This document shows positions 16,016 through 24,639 of a DNA stretch of 64,000 nt, piece by piece. The position numbers and the translations under genes are program-made. Positions within the stretch are counted from its first letter, which is position 1. The number at the start of each line of letters is the position of its first letter. The notes beneath the pieces were generated by a model, which saw only the letters and a program-made list of their open reading frames with translations, searched no databases and had not been told where the DNA came from. Source of the stretch: Mariniphaga sp. (lineage in GTDB: Bacteria > Bacteroidota > Bacteroidia > Bacteroidales > Prolixibacteraceae); assembly GCA_024636975.1 (NCBI GenBank), contig JAGXGA010000061.1, positions 1 through 64,000 of the forward strand, given 5' to 3'.

Positions 16016-16327
16016 TTAACCTACAGGTATTTTCCTTGTTGATTTATTTGTTTTTTTTTCAACTTTCTTTGCCCTCTTCTTCATTTTAAGTTCAGCATCA
16101 TTCAGCTTTTTCTGCATTTCGTCGACCATTCCATTAACTTCATACTTTAACTCATCCACTTTTTCTTTCATAGTTTGAGCCAGATCTTTTTTTGAGGCAC
16201 CCACACTTTTAGAAATAGATTTGCGGGTTTTTGCCCCCTTATCAGGAGCCATAAGTATTCCAGCTATAGCGCCGGCTGCTGCTCCGGCTGCAATTCCTAA
16301 TAACAGATTGGTTATTTCTTTTTTCAT
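16016..16327 (-). CDS. YtxH domain protein, copy 1
   Basis: The product is 103 residues. It shows the YtxH glycine/alanine helix (NLLLGIAAGAAAGAIAGIL, about 7-25) followed by MAPDKGAKTRKSISKS, which is shared with copy 2 (LAPDKGINTRKEITKT). The C-terminal half is a lysine-rich helix (KKLNDAELKMKKRAKKVEKK). It heads the first pair of the duplicated module and is followed at 33 bp by the holin-like gene. Copy 2 has a longer, more repetitive tail, so the two have diverged after the duplication. Confidence 0.87.
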   Translation of the reverse strand: MKKEITNLLLGIAAGAAAGAIAGILMAPDKGAKTRKSISKSVGASKKDLAQTMKEKVDELKYEVNGMVDEMQKKLNDAELKMKKRAKKVEKKTNKSTRKIPVG

Positions 16328-16548
16328 AATATATTAATTTTTAAAATAAAATAAGTTTTGTCCCACCCCTACTGAAAAAAGCATTCCACCATTAAATCAT
16401 TCGTGAAATTAATTCTTACTAATTGTATCTCAGGACAATAAATATACAAAAAAAATCCGGATTATTAAAGCATTGTGTAGGAAATTCCCCAACCTGTGGA
16501 AATAGCGAACAGATTATTATAACATATATTTAATTGAGTAGCGGAATG

Positions 16549-17019
16549 TCAGGCGAGATGACCAGTAATCAAAAATTCGATGTAATTGGAAGGTATAGGT
16601 TTGACCAGAAATGCACTTACAAATGGATATTGCATGATCCTGTTCCTAAGAAAAATACTGTTATCCTCTGTTACAATGATGATTTCGGGTTTTTTAAGAA
16701 ATTTATTTAACCCATAAAATTTTTCAAGAGAATTAGATGGATGCTTGCCTACAATCTTTTCGTCAAGAATAATGTAGTGCAGCTTATCATTCTTTTCTAT
16801 TATCTGAGTTTCTATAAACTCAAATGCATCAGTCAAATTATCGAAAAAAAATAAGTTGTCAACAAGTTCCTTATGACTTAACTCTTGTTTTTGCTGTTCG
16901 ATAAATGAGGATTCTGAATCAATACATAGTACATTTTTTCTTTTTCGTTGCATCTGCACAATCTCTGTTTCGTTTTGGTGAATCAATTTCCATTCCAAAA
17001 GAGCTGAAACCAGAGACAT
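16549..17019 (-). CDS. Stand-alone receiver-domain protein
   Basis: The product is 156 residues with one receiver domain from about residue 27. The acidic start (VLCIDSE), the phosphoacceptor region (YIILDEKIVGKHP), a late Thr (IIIVTEDN) and the conserved Lys-Pro (FLVKPIP) are all visible in order. No output domain follows. It begins 24 bp after the hybrid kinase stop, so the two are probably one operon. The kinase carries an HPt domain, which could pass phosphate to this receiver (inference). The first 22 residues look unlike a receiver; the Met at about residue 23 (16953) is an alternative start. Confidence 0.75.
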   Translation of the reverse strand: MSLVSALLEWKLIHQNETEIVQMQRKRKNVLCIDSESSFIEQQKQELSHKELVDNLFFFDNLTDAFEFIETQIIEKNDKLHYIILDEKIVGKHPSNSLEKFYGLNKFLKKPEIIIVTEDNSIFLRNRIMQYPFVSAFLVKPIPSNYIEFLITGHLA

Positions 17020-17043
17020 TGGAACTACTAAAGCGTTAAATAA

Positions 17044-19467
17044 TTATTTTAATTTGGACTTTTGTGCTACAGTAATAATTTCATCAATTTCGGAAGAGGT
17101 TGAAAGAGCAAGTTCTCCGATTCCGGAATAGTTCTTTTCACGTAACACCAGCGTCTCAATTTTCGTTAAATTATCTACCACTTTTTTTAAACCAAAATAG
17201 GTAAAAGATGGAATAGCCTTATGTGCCTGCTCTCCTATTTCTGCCCACTTCTCTGTTTCCTGCATTTTTCTGAAATTTGAGGCGGTTTCTTTTGCATTGG
17301 AAATAAAGGTGTCAATCATTTTATTAAAGAAGTCGGAATTACCGCCGGTAGTTTGCATCAGCTGGGAGGTATCAAACAGTATCTCATCTTTGTGAGGGAT
17401 ATTTTTGGGCAAAACCTCCGGCACTTCCTTTATCTCATGCTTCATTTTAAGCAAGTTACAAATTTTATTATAAAGATATTCTTCTCCAAAAGGTTTCAAT
17501 ATATATCCATCGAAACCACTTTTTAGGTAGGATTGAATTTCACTCTCCATAATGTTTGCAGTGACTGCAATAATTTTTGTTTCAGAATTAGGATTTGCTT
17601 TTTCGTTTCTTACTTTCTCTACCACCTCAGTCCCCATCAATATCGGCATCCTTATATCGAGCAGCACCACATCGTATTTTTTCTTACTTAGAAGTTCCAA
17701 TGCTTCACCGCCATCTTGAGCTATCTCATAATCGGCCTGCCAGTTATTCAATATTGATTCACCTAAAAGTATATTGTTTTTATCATCATCAGCATACAAA
17801 ATCTGTTTCCCTTTCAATAAACTGTTTTTCAATTCATACTTTCGTTCGGGCACTTCCTTCCTGATTGGATTTGGCCTGTTAAAAGGTATAACTACAGTAA
17901 ACCTGGAACCTTCACCTTGAGTACTTTCAACAAATACCCTCCCTTTTAGAAGCTCCACCAGTTTTTTAACAATAGTAAGCCCCAGGCCGACCCCTTTCTG
18001 TTCCCTTAAATTATTTTGCCTTGATTGGGTAAATTCATCGAAAATCTTATCTAAATCCCCTTTGGGAATACCTATCCCGGTATCCGTCACATCGAAGCGT
18101 AAATACACATTCTTACGTGCTATTTTTTCACGCGAAACCCGGATTGAAACATTTCCTTTCTCTGTAAATTTTATTGCATTTCCGGCAAGATTCATTAAAA
18201 TCTGCTTTACCCGAAATGGATCTCCAATTAAAACGGAAGGAATATTTTTACTAATTTCCGTTTCAAATGATAAATTCTTTTCAGTTGCCTTAAGGGTTAG
18301 CGATTCATGTATATTATTTACCAGATCATATATATTTAAAGGAACCTTTTCAATATAAACCTTACCCATGCCATATTTAAACAGGAAAAGTATTTCGTTT
18401 ACTACCTGGAGAAGGTGTTCTGAAGACTTACTTATTAAACGACAATATTTCTCCTGCTCCCGGGTAAGCGTAGTTTTTCCAAGAAGGTCAGAAAATCCGA
18501 TGATGGAATTTAAAGGTGTTCGTATTTCATGGCTCATATTGGCCATAAATATTGATTTGGCATTATTTGATTCTTCTGCTTCCCTTTTTGCTTTTAGCAG
18601 GTTTTTTTCAACTTCCTTTTCAGCAGTAACGTCTTGTGAAATTAAAGCTCCGCCAACTACCTGCCGTGCAAGTCCAAATACAGGTGTGGAATGGATAAAA
18701 TACACCCGTCCTTTAATCCTGACTTCTCCTTCCGACTCATTTCCATCAAGTGCATTTCGATAAAAGGGAAAAAGTCTTTTCATTGTTTTTTCATCATACA
18801 CCTGGAACAAGGTTTTCCCGACAAAATCGGAATTAGATAATCCCATTCGCTCTTTTTCGCACCCGCCGGTAAGTACATATCGAAAAGAAGAATCAAAAAG
18901 GTATACATCAATACCCGGTATGTTCTCAATTAATATTTCCCTGTAATTTTCAAGTTCTGAAGGGGTTTGACTCGAAAAAACCATGCCGGCAGAAACAGCA
19001 TTAATACTTTCACCAATTGTAATCTTTTCCAGTAAAAAATATACCGGCAACAATAATCCGTTCTTTGAAATAATTTCAGTAATAAATGACTGAGCCTCTC
19101 CTGTTGCCAAAAGACGGTCTACTTTTTTCCGGAATGTTAAAAATCCTGCCGGAGGAAACAGGGAACTTACCTCGGGAAGGTCCGCCTGAGATGATGTACC
19201 AACTATATTTTCGAAGGCTCCTGCAATGCGGAAAATCTGGAACCTGGAATTAAAAAAGAAAACTGCATCCTGACGGATACCGTGGTCAGGTAAATCCCTG
19301 CCATCGGTAAAATTATCCAAATGAGAATTTTTCAACTGATGACTAAGTAGTTCCAGCAACTGACTTAGGTCCTTAAGCCTTTCAATATCAGTGTCTGCTC
19401 CTTCCATCCCTTCAATGAGTTTACTGATTTGCTCCAGTTGCTTTGTGAGTAATTCGTTCATCGGCAT
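17044..19467 (-). CDS. Hybrid sensor histidine kinase with receiver and HPt domains
   Basis: The product is 807 residues and seems cytoplasmic, having no clear membrane helix. Order: N-terminal coiled coil (about 1-45), two PAS-like sensor segments (about 65-280), HisKA with the phosphorylated His in MSHEIRTPLNS (H313), HATPase with N-box LMNLAGNAIKFTEKG and G-boxes DTGIGIP and GVGLGL (about 370-530), a receiver with phosphoacceptor D604 in LLDIRMP, and an HPt domain with H749 in EQAHKAIPSF. All catalytic residues appear intact. It forms a complete phosphorelay on one chain and is followed by the stand-alone receiver at 16549. The ligand of the PAS domains cannot be read from sequence. Confidence 0.92.
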   Translation of the reverse strand: MPMNELLTKQLEQISKLIEGMEGADTDIERLKDLSQLLELLSHQLKNSHLDNFTDGRDLPDHGIRQDAVFFFNSRFQIFRIAGAFENIVGTSSQADLPEVSSLFPPAGFLTFRKKVDRLLATGEAQSFITEIISKNGLLLPVYFLLEKITIGESINAVSAGMVFSSQTPSELENYREILIENIPGIDVYLFDSSFRYVLTGGCEKERMGLSNSDFVGKTLFQVYDEKTMKRLFPFYRNALDGNESEGEVRIKGRVYFIHSTPVFGLARQVVGGALISQDVTAEKEVEKNLLKAKREAEESNNAKSIFMANMSHEIRTPLNSIIGFSDLLGKTTLTREQEKYCRLISKSSEHLLQVVNEILFLFKYGMGKVYIEKVPLNIYDLVNNIHESLTLKATEKNLSFETEISKNIPSVLIGDPFRVKQILMNLAGNAIKFTEKGNVSIRVSREKIARKNVYLRFDVTDTGIGIPKGDLDKIFDEFTQSRQNNLREQKGVGLGLTIVKKLVELLKGRVFVESTQGEGSRFTVVIPFNRPNPIRKEVPERKYELKNSLLKGKQILYADDDKNNILLGESILNNWQADYEIAQDGGEALELLSKKKYDVVLLDIRMPILMGTEVVEKVRNEKANPNSETKIIAVTANIMESEIQSYLKSGFDGYILKPFGEEYLYNKICNLLKMKHEIKEVPEVLPKNIPHKDEILFDTSQLMQTTGGNSDFFNKMIDTFISNAKETASNFRKMQETEKWAEIGEQAHKAIPSFTYFGLKKVVDNLTKIETLVLREKNYSGIGELALSTSSEIDEIITVAQKSKLK

Positions 19468-19641
19468 AAAGGTAAAATGAAATTATCAATTCGACAAAAG
19501 CAGGCTGTAGGGAAATGTTTAAAAAAATATAATTCAGTACAGGTATAAAAATCAGTTCTGTGACATTTATTAATTACAACATACTTATATTTAATGAAAA
19601 ATACCATTGATGTTATAAACCTAAAATTGATTCATTCCATT

Positions 19642-20307
19642 ATGAAATATATTTTAATTATACTACTTGGTCCGATGCTTTTTACAGGCTGTGCCAATAA
19701 AGCAGACAACAACAACAATCGGAAAGCAGAGCAGGTTCGTACAGAACCGGGATGGGATATACTGTTTGATGGAGAAACCCTTGAAAACTGGGAGATCACT
19801 TCATTTGGAACAGAAGGACCTGTAATGGTTTCAGATGGAACCATTGTATTGGGAATGGGTGACGGCTGTACGGGAATTACCTGGAAAGGTGATTTTCCTC
19901 TTGCCAACTATGAAGTACGGCTTCAGGCAAAAAAAGTAACAGGCAACGATTTTTTCTGCGGAATTACTTTCCCCGTCGACAGTACATATTGTTCGTTTAT
20001 TGTAGGTGGCTGGGGTGGCCCTGTTGTGGGGCTAAGCACCATCGACGGAAAAGATGCCTCGGATAATGAAACCCGAACCCTTAAAAAATTTGAACACGAT
20101 ACATGGTACCAGATCCGTCTGAAGGTTACAGAAAATAAAATTGAGGCCTGGATTGATAATGAAAAAATTGTGGATTTTAATGCCCATGGGCGGCAGCTGT
20201 CAACAAGGCCGGAGGTTAACCTGTCGAAACCTTTCGGAATTTGCTCATGGACCACTACAGCCGCTATAAGCAAAATTAGAATGAAGAAACTGGGTACAAA
20301 CGAATAA
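19642..20307 (+). CDS. DUF1080 / 3-keto-disaccharide hydrolase-like lipoprotein
   Basis: The product is 221 residues from the chosen start at 19642, which gives a proper lipoprotein signal (MKYILIILLGPMLFTGCANK, Cys about 17); the frame opens upstream at 19594 but would place charged residues before the signal. The body matches the PF06439 (DUF1080) fold, a concanavalin-like jellyroll: start motif GWDILFDGETLENWE, middle GDFPLANYEVRLQAKKV, and DTWYQIRLKVTENKIEAWIDNEKI. Family members bind or hydrolyse oxidised disaccharides. It lies 12 bp before the DinB-like gene on the same strand. Substrate is unknown. Confidence 0.8.
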   Translation: MKYILIILLGPMLFTGCANKADNNNNRKAEQVRTEPGWDILFDGETLENWEITSFGTEGPVMVSDGTIVLGMGDGCTGITWKGDFPLANYEVRLQAKKVTGNDFFCGITFPVDSTYCSFIVGGWGGPVVGLSTIDGKDASDNETRTLKKFEHDTWYQIRLKVTENKIEAWIDNEKIVDFNAHGRQLSTRPEVNLSKPFGICSWTTTAAISKIRMKKLGTNE

Positions 20308-20319
20308 TATTTTCACAAT

Positions 20320-20778
20320 ATGGAGAAAACAATTGTCAGCGAAAAAATAATACGATTAGTAAAAGAATGGGAACTTATACTCTCCGGTTTGCCCGAAAAA
20401 ATCCTTACAACAAATAAAAACAGCCAGAACCGCACCATTAAACAGATAGTTGGTCATATGATCGACTCAGCTTCGAATAACCACCAGCGGATGGTTCGGC
20501 TGCATTATAACTCTGATCTTAATTTCCCTGATTACAGACAGGATAACGACCGCTGGATTGCCATACAGAAATACCAGGATGAAAACTGGGAAAACCTTGT
20601 ACAATTGTGGAAATTCTTCAACCTGCACATTGTTCATCTGATAAACCAGGCCGACAACAACCAATTTACAAATCAGTGGGTCGATTGCGATGGAGAAAAA
20701 GTCAGCCTTGAACAAATGATCGATGGATACTATGACCATTTGTTATTGCATCTGATGGAAATACAGGAGTTAATATAA
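20320..20778 (+). CDS. DinB-like domain protein
   Basis: The product is 152 residues, the usual length of a DinB/YfiT four-helix bundle. Histidines positioned for the family metal site are visible: H47 in GHMIDSA and the pair in YYDHLLLHLMEI near the C-terminus (H144 and H148 approximately). No signal peptide is present. It starts 12 bp after the DUF1080 gene and may be co-transcribed. Members include thiol-dependent transferases and stress-induced proteins of unknown reaction. It ends only 9 bp before the convergent AbgT gene. Confidence 0.8.
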   Translation: MEKTIVSEKIIRLVKEWELILSGLPEKILTTNKNSQNRTIKQIVGHMIDSASNNHQRMVRLHYNSDLNFPDYRQDNDRWIAIQKYQDENWENLVQLWKFFNLHIVHLINQADNNQFTNQWVDCDGEKVSLEQMIDGYYDHLLLHLMEIQELI

Positions 20779-20787
20779 AAAACGGAT

Positions 20788-22341
20788 TCATTTAATAAAG
20801 ATGCCCTCTCCAACACCAATGGGCAGATCGAGCCAGAACCAGATGAAAAGCAATACCACCCACATAATGAAAAGCACTACGGCATAGGGAATCAGTAATG
20901 ACAGGATGGTACCAATACCCACATTTTTATCGTATTTTCTGACCCAGCCTATAAGCAGCGGGAAATAAACATACAACGGGCTGATGGAATTGGTAATGGA
21001 ATCACCCACCCTGTACATGAGTTGAATAAATGCAGCAGAATAGCCCAGCTGCCAGAGCATTGGTATAAAAATTGGTGCAAAAATGGCCCACTTGGCCGAA
21101 CCACTTCCAATAAAAATATTTATTACAGCCACCAACGTCATATACAATGTAAACATAAGCGGACCGGTCATTCCGGTCGACTGCAGGAATTCGGCCCCGT
21201 TAATGGCCATTATTGTATCGAGGCGGCTCCAGCTAAACAGGTTGATGAACTGTGCAACCACAAGCATCAGCACAATATATCCGGAAAGATCTTTCATACC
21301 CAGCTCCATGAAACGGAGCATATCGTCGGGTTTTTTAATGCTGCCGGTAATTTTGCCGTACACATAACCTGGAATGGCAAAGAAGAAAAACAAAATGGGG
21401 ACAAGCCCGCGTAAAAATGGTGAAGGCACTATTCCACCTGTTTCTTGGTTACGCAAAGGTGCATTTTCGGGGACCAGGAGCACAACAATGACTGCAACAA
21501 ACAGTAAAGCCGACAACCCCGCATAGCGCAACGCCTTCTTTTCGATTGCAGTTAATTTGGGAGCTACATCGTACGACTCCAATGTTTCATCACCGGTTGC
21601 AAACCCTATGCAGCGGGGAATTGTAAAGCGCGATGCCACAAAAGCTCCTCCAATGCCTAACAGAAAAGTTGAAACAATCATAAAATACCAGTTGGCAGTG
21701 GCGCTAACCTCAAGGTCGGGATTAATTTGCTGTACTACTTCAGTACTTATTCCTGCCAGCAGTACATCGGTGCCGGCTATAAAAAAATTGGCAGTAAAGC
21801 CTGCTGTAGCGCCTGCATATCCTGCAATCAGCCCGGCAATGGGATGCAGGCCCATTTGTGAAAATATTAGCGCTGCAATGGGCGGTACAATTACAACCCC
21901 CGCATCGGAACCAATATTGCCGCAGGCACCGATCATAAAAATAACAGGAAGAACAATTTTCCGGGGAACAGCAAAGGCCATTGTTCGCAGGATAATGGTG
22001 AGCAACCCGCTGCGCTCGGCAACTGAAACACCCATCAACATAACCAGCACCAGGCCAAACGGAGCAAAAAAGGCAAAGTTCGAAACCATTTCCTCTAAAA
22101 ACCTCCGTAAGCCCCAGCCTGAAATAAGGTTTTGAGGTGTTACCACTTCCCCTGTGCCCGGATCAACCGCACTAAGACCTGAAAAGGCTGCAACTGCACT
22201 GAATACAATTATCAAAACAGTAATCCAGACAAACAACCAGAATGGGTGAGGCAGTTTATTTCCAACGATTTCAATCCATTTCAATATCCCTTTACTTTGA
22301 GATTCGGGATTTGGTGGTGATGGTACATTTTGTTTGGCCAT
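20788..22341 (-). CDS. AbgT family transporter
   Basis: The product is 517 residues with about 11-13 transmembrane helices, typical for AbgT. Family features include the N-terminal WVTVLI-type first helix, the hairpin with GACGNIGSDAGVVIVPPIAALIF (about 137-160) and the second hairpin GSGSAKWAIFAPIFIPML (about 420-437). Members import p-aminobenzoyl-glutamate or export antifolate drugs such as sulphonamides by the proton gradient. No peptidase of the abgAB type sits beside it, so import for folate recycling is not supported by context. It stands as a single gene. Confidence 0.92.
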   Translation of the reverse strand: MAKQNVPSPPNPESQSKGILKWIEIVGNKLPHPFWLFVWITVLIIVFSAVAAFSGLSAVDPGTGEVVTPQNLISGWGLRRFLEEMVSNFAFFAPFGLVLVMLMGVSVAERSGLLTIILRTMAFAVPRKIVLPVIFMIGACGNIGSDAGVVIVPPIAALIFSQMGLHPIAGLIAGYAGATAGFTANFFIAGTDVLLAGISTEVVQQINPDLEVSATANWYFMIVSTFLLGIGGAFVASRFTIPRCIGFATGDETLESYDVAPKLTAIEKKALRYAGLSALLFVAVIVVLLVPENAPLRNQETGGIVPSPFLRGLVPILFFFFAIPGYVYGKITGSIKKPDDMLRFMELGMKDLSGYIVLMLVVAQFINLFSWSRLDTIMAINGAEFLQSTGMTGPLMFTLYMTLVAVINIFIGSGSAKWAIFAPIFIPMLWQLGYSAAFIQLMYRVGDSITNSISPLYVYFPLLIGWVRKYDKNVGIGTILSLLIPYAVVLFIMWVVLLFIWFWLDLPIGVGEGIFIK

Positions 22342-22485
22342 AACTTTTTTTGCTCTCTGTTTTATTTCAAAATTGAAAGCCCGTTAAAATGGGGATTTTT
22401 TTCAAACTGAAAAAGGATAATTTATCGAAATCGCAAAAAAACATCAATTCAGTGACAAAATCAGATTATGTTTTACCTTTTACCT

Positions 22486-22493
22486 TATTTTTG
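22486..22493 (+). promoter_or_regulatory. Bacteroidota -7 promoter motif upstream of trmO
   Basis: The motif tatttttg fits TAnnTTTG. It lies 34 bp before the ATG at 22528 and inside the longer open frame, so it supports that ATG rather than 22468. No good -33 TTG is seen. Confidence 0.4.
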
Positions 22494-22527
22494 TTTAAAA
22501 CATTTAGTGACTGACCTATCAGTTAAA

Positions 22528-23007
22528 ATGGAAATTTCATTCAAATCCATAGGAGTTGTACATACCCCCTTTACTTCCAGGGAAGGAATGCCTATTCAGC
22601 CCTCAGGCGCTGCAGGCATACTAGGAACAATTGAGCTAAATGAAGACCTTGTTGATGGCCTGCTCGATCTCAGTGGGTTTTCTCACATTTACCTCATTTA
22701 CCATTTTCATCGGTCGGATGGATTTAAATTACAGGTTACACCCTTTCTCGACAACAAGGTTCACGGGGTTTTTGCCACCAGGGCTCCCATGCGGCCCAAC
22801 CAAATTGGCATATCGGTGGAAAAGCTATTAGCCGTCAGGGGCAATATACTTGAAATCGAAAACGTAGACATACTTGACGGCACTCCCTTGCTCGATATAA
22901 AACCATACATCCCTGCTTTTGATATTTATAAAACCGAAAAGAGCGGCTGGATGGAAAACAACAGGAATACTCCCCGACAGGTAAAATCAGACGACAGATT
23001 TAAATAA
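22528..23007 (+). CDS. trmO: tRNA (N6-threonylcarbamoyladenosine(37)-N6)-methyltransferase TrmO
   Basis: TrmO methylates t6A37 in threonine tRNA using S-adenosylmethionine. The chosen ATG at 22528 (MEISFKSIGVVHTPF) gives 159 residues, beginning exactly at the domain; the frame upstream to 22468 looks like untranslated leader. The family signature is clear: an N-terminal IGVVHTPF, the YLIYHFHRSDGF segment and FATRAPMRPNQIGIS, with the ARAP..PN-type SAM-binding pattern. The C-terminal helical extension of the E. coli protein is absent, giving a shorter form common outside Proteobacteria. The gene is monocistronic and is followed by the palindromic repeat element. Confidence 0.88.
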   Translation: MEISFKSIGVVHTPFTSREGMPIQPSGAAGILGTIELNEDLVDGLLDLSGFSHIYLIYHFHRSDGFKLQVTPFLDNKVHGVFATRAPMRPNQIGISVEKLLAVRGNILEIENVDILDGTPLLDIKPYIPAFDIYKTEKSGWMENNRNTPRQVKSDDRFK

Positions 23008-23157
23008 ACCCATTTTCAGGAGATTGACAAATAATGCAAGCCAGTACACTTTCATAAGTAGCTTATTATTGCTGAGTATTAAAATACGGATGGTTTCCCC
23101 TGGAAAATCTATCCAACAAACATTAATGGCAACAGCTCACCTAAAGGTTAAAGAGTG

Positions 23158-23295
23158 ACCTTGGCCTGACTAAACTCAATGTTAACTCAATACAAACTCA
23201 GTATTAATTCAATGTAAATTCAATTATAATTGAATTTACATTGAATTAATACTGAATTAACACTGAGTTAAAACTGGATTTGATACGGCCAAGGT
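23158..23295. repeat. 138-bp imperfect palindrome with 58-bp perfect core
   Basis: The two halves are inverted copies around 23226/23227. Positions 23198-23255 pair perfectly with no loop. Outside that, matching continues in patches, and the outermost nine bases match again (accttggcc at 23158-23166, ggccaaggt at 23287-23295). Words like aactcaa and attcaat recur on each arm. It lies between trmO and a metallophosphoesterase gene and has no coding content. It could be a MITE-like non-autonomous element or a very large transcriptional hairpin. Confidence 0.85.
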
Positions 23296-23397
23296 ATATT
23301 CCAACTATTATCTTTTACTAAGATCACATGTAATAAATAAAAAACGAAACATGAACCTTTGTTGTAATTTTAGGTTTAATAATCAAACAAATTAGAA

Positions 23398-24561
23398 GTG
23401 AATAAAAAAAGAACCATTAATATGTTTTTTGCAATAGTTTTCGCGGTAAACCTTTTGGTTAACCTCTACATTTTTTTCCGTACCCGTGCTGTTTTTCCTG
23501 ATGGGACTGTAAGTTGGTGGCTCGCTGCGATTTTTTTCTGGATAATCGCTTTCTCCTATGTCATTGGGCGTATAATTGAAAGGGCAGGACCAATGGGTGT
23601 TGCCGAACCTTTTATTACTGTGGGTTCCTGGTGGCTTGGCGCTATGGTATATTTAACCCTTCTGTTTTTACTGGCCGATGTGTTAAGGGGTATAAACGGA
23701 CTGTTCAATGCCACTGAGATGTTAAGTTTCAGCTGGCTTAGCAGTAAAGGAAAAACTGCTGTTTTAGTAGTTTATTCTCTCACGGCTGTAGTGCTGCTAG
23801 CAGGATATTACAATGCCCGTGTTCCTGTGACAAGGCAGGTTACTGTTCAGCTTAGCAAGTCAATACCCGGAGGATCACAAAAAATTGTGCTGGTCTCCGA
23901 TATCCATTTGGGTATGACAATAACAAACGGTAAGTTAAAAAAGATGGTAACTCTTGTCAATCAGCAGAATGCCGATATGGTTTTTCTGGCGGGTGATGTA
24001 TTTGATGAAGATTTGGGTCCGGTCATTCAAAACAACATGGGTGATTTACTAAAGAACCTGGATGCTAAGCATGGGGTATTTGCCATATTGGGGAATCATG
24101 AATTTTATGGAAATGCATCCAAAGCTCAAAAATACCTTGAAGATCACAACATCATTGTATTACGCGATAGTATTGCCATACTTCCCGACGGTACAATTAT
24201 AGCAGGAAGGGAGGACTTAACCTACGAACGGATGACAGGTAATTCCCGCAAATCACTCGACCAGCTGCTTTCAGATGTTGACAAGGACAAGCCGGTATAC
24301 CTGATGGATCATCAACCCAACAACCTGCAGGAAGCTGCCTCAGCACAGGTTGACTTGCAGGTATCGGGGCATACCCACAACGGACAGATGTGGCCATTCA
24401 ACTACGTTACCGATGCAATCTTTGAAATAGGAAAGGGATATGGCAAAATAAAAGATACTCACTTTTATGTTTCCTCGGGTTATGGCACCTGGGGTCCGCC
24501 TATACGCACCAACAGCCGCTCGGAAATAGTGGTGCTGAATGTAGAAGGAAACAACAATTGA
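23398..24561 (+). CDS. Membrane-anchored metallophosphoesterase
   Basis: The product is 387 residues from a GTG start (MNKKRTINMFFAIVF). Four transmembrane helices fill the first 145 residues. The calcineurin-like catalytic domain follows: SDIHLG (about 167-172), GDVFDED (about 200-206), GNHEFYG (about 233-239), DHQP (about 303) and SGHTHNGQ (about 324-331), so every metal-binding motif of the YaeI/YkuE group is present. The active site would face the periplasm or cytoplasm depending on topology, which is not decided here. Related enzymes cleave lipid-linked or nucleotide phosphoesters. It precedes the TrkA-C membrane protein by 78 bp. Confidence 0.88.
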   Translation: MNKKRTINMFFAIVFAVNLLVNLYIFFRTRAVFPDGTVSWWLAAIFFWIIAFSYVIGRIIERAGPMGVAEPFITVGSWWLGAMVYLTLLFLLADVLRGINGLFNATEMLSFSWLSSKGKTAVLVVYSLTAVVLLAGYYNARVPVTRQVTVQLSKSIPGGSQKIVLVSDIHLGMTITNGKLKKMVTLVNQQNADMVFLAGDVFDEDLGPVIQNNMGDLLKNLDAKHGVFAILGNHEFYGNASKAQKYLEDHNIIVLRDSIAILPDGTIIAGREDLTYERMTGNSRKSLDQLLSDVDKDKPVYLMDHQPNNLQEAASAQVDLQVSGHTHNGQMWPFNYVTDAIFEIGKGYGKIKDTHFYVSSGYGTWGPPIRTNSRSEIVVLNVEGNNN

Positions 24562-24639
24562 TTCAGTTATTTGTCATCCTAATTGAACAAAGAGCAGGAA
24601 AATTAAGCAGAGAAAAACACTCAAAATAAAACAACTGGA

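Noticed and set aside
21557-22135. A 192-codon open frame opposite the AbgT gene.
   Set aside because: It runs fully antisense to a well-recognised transporter and has an Ala/Pro/Thr-rich shadow composition.
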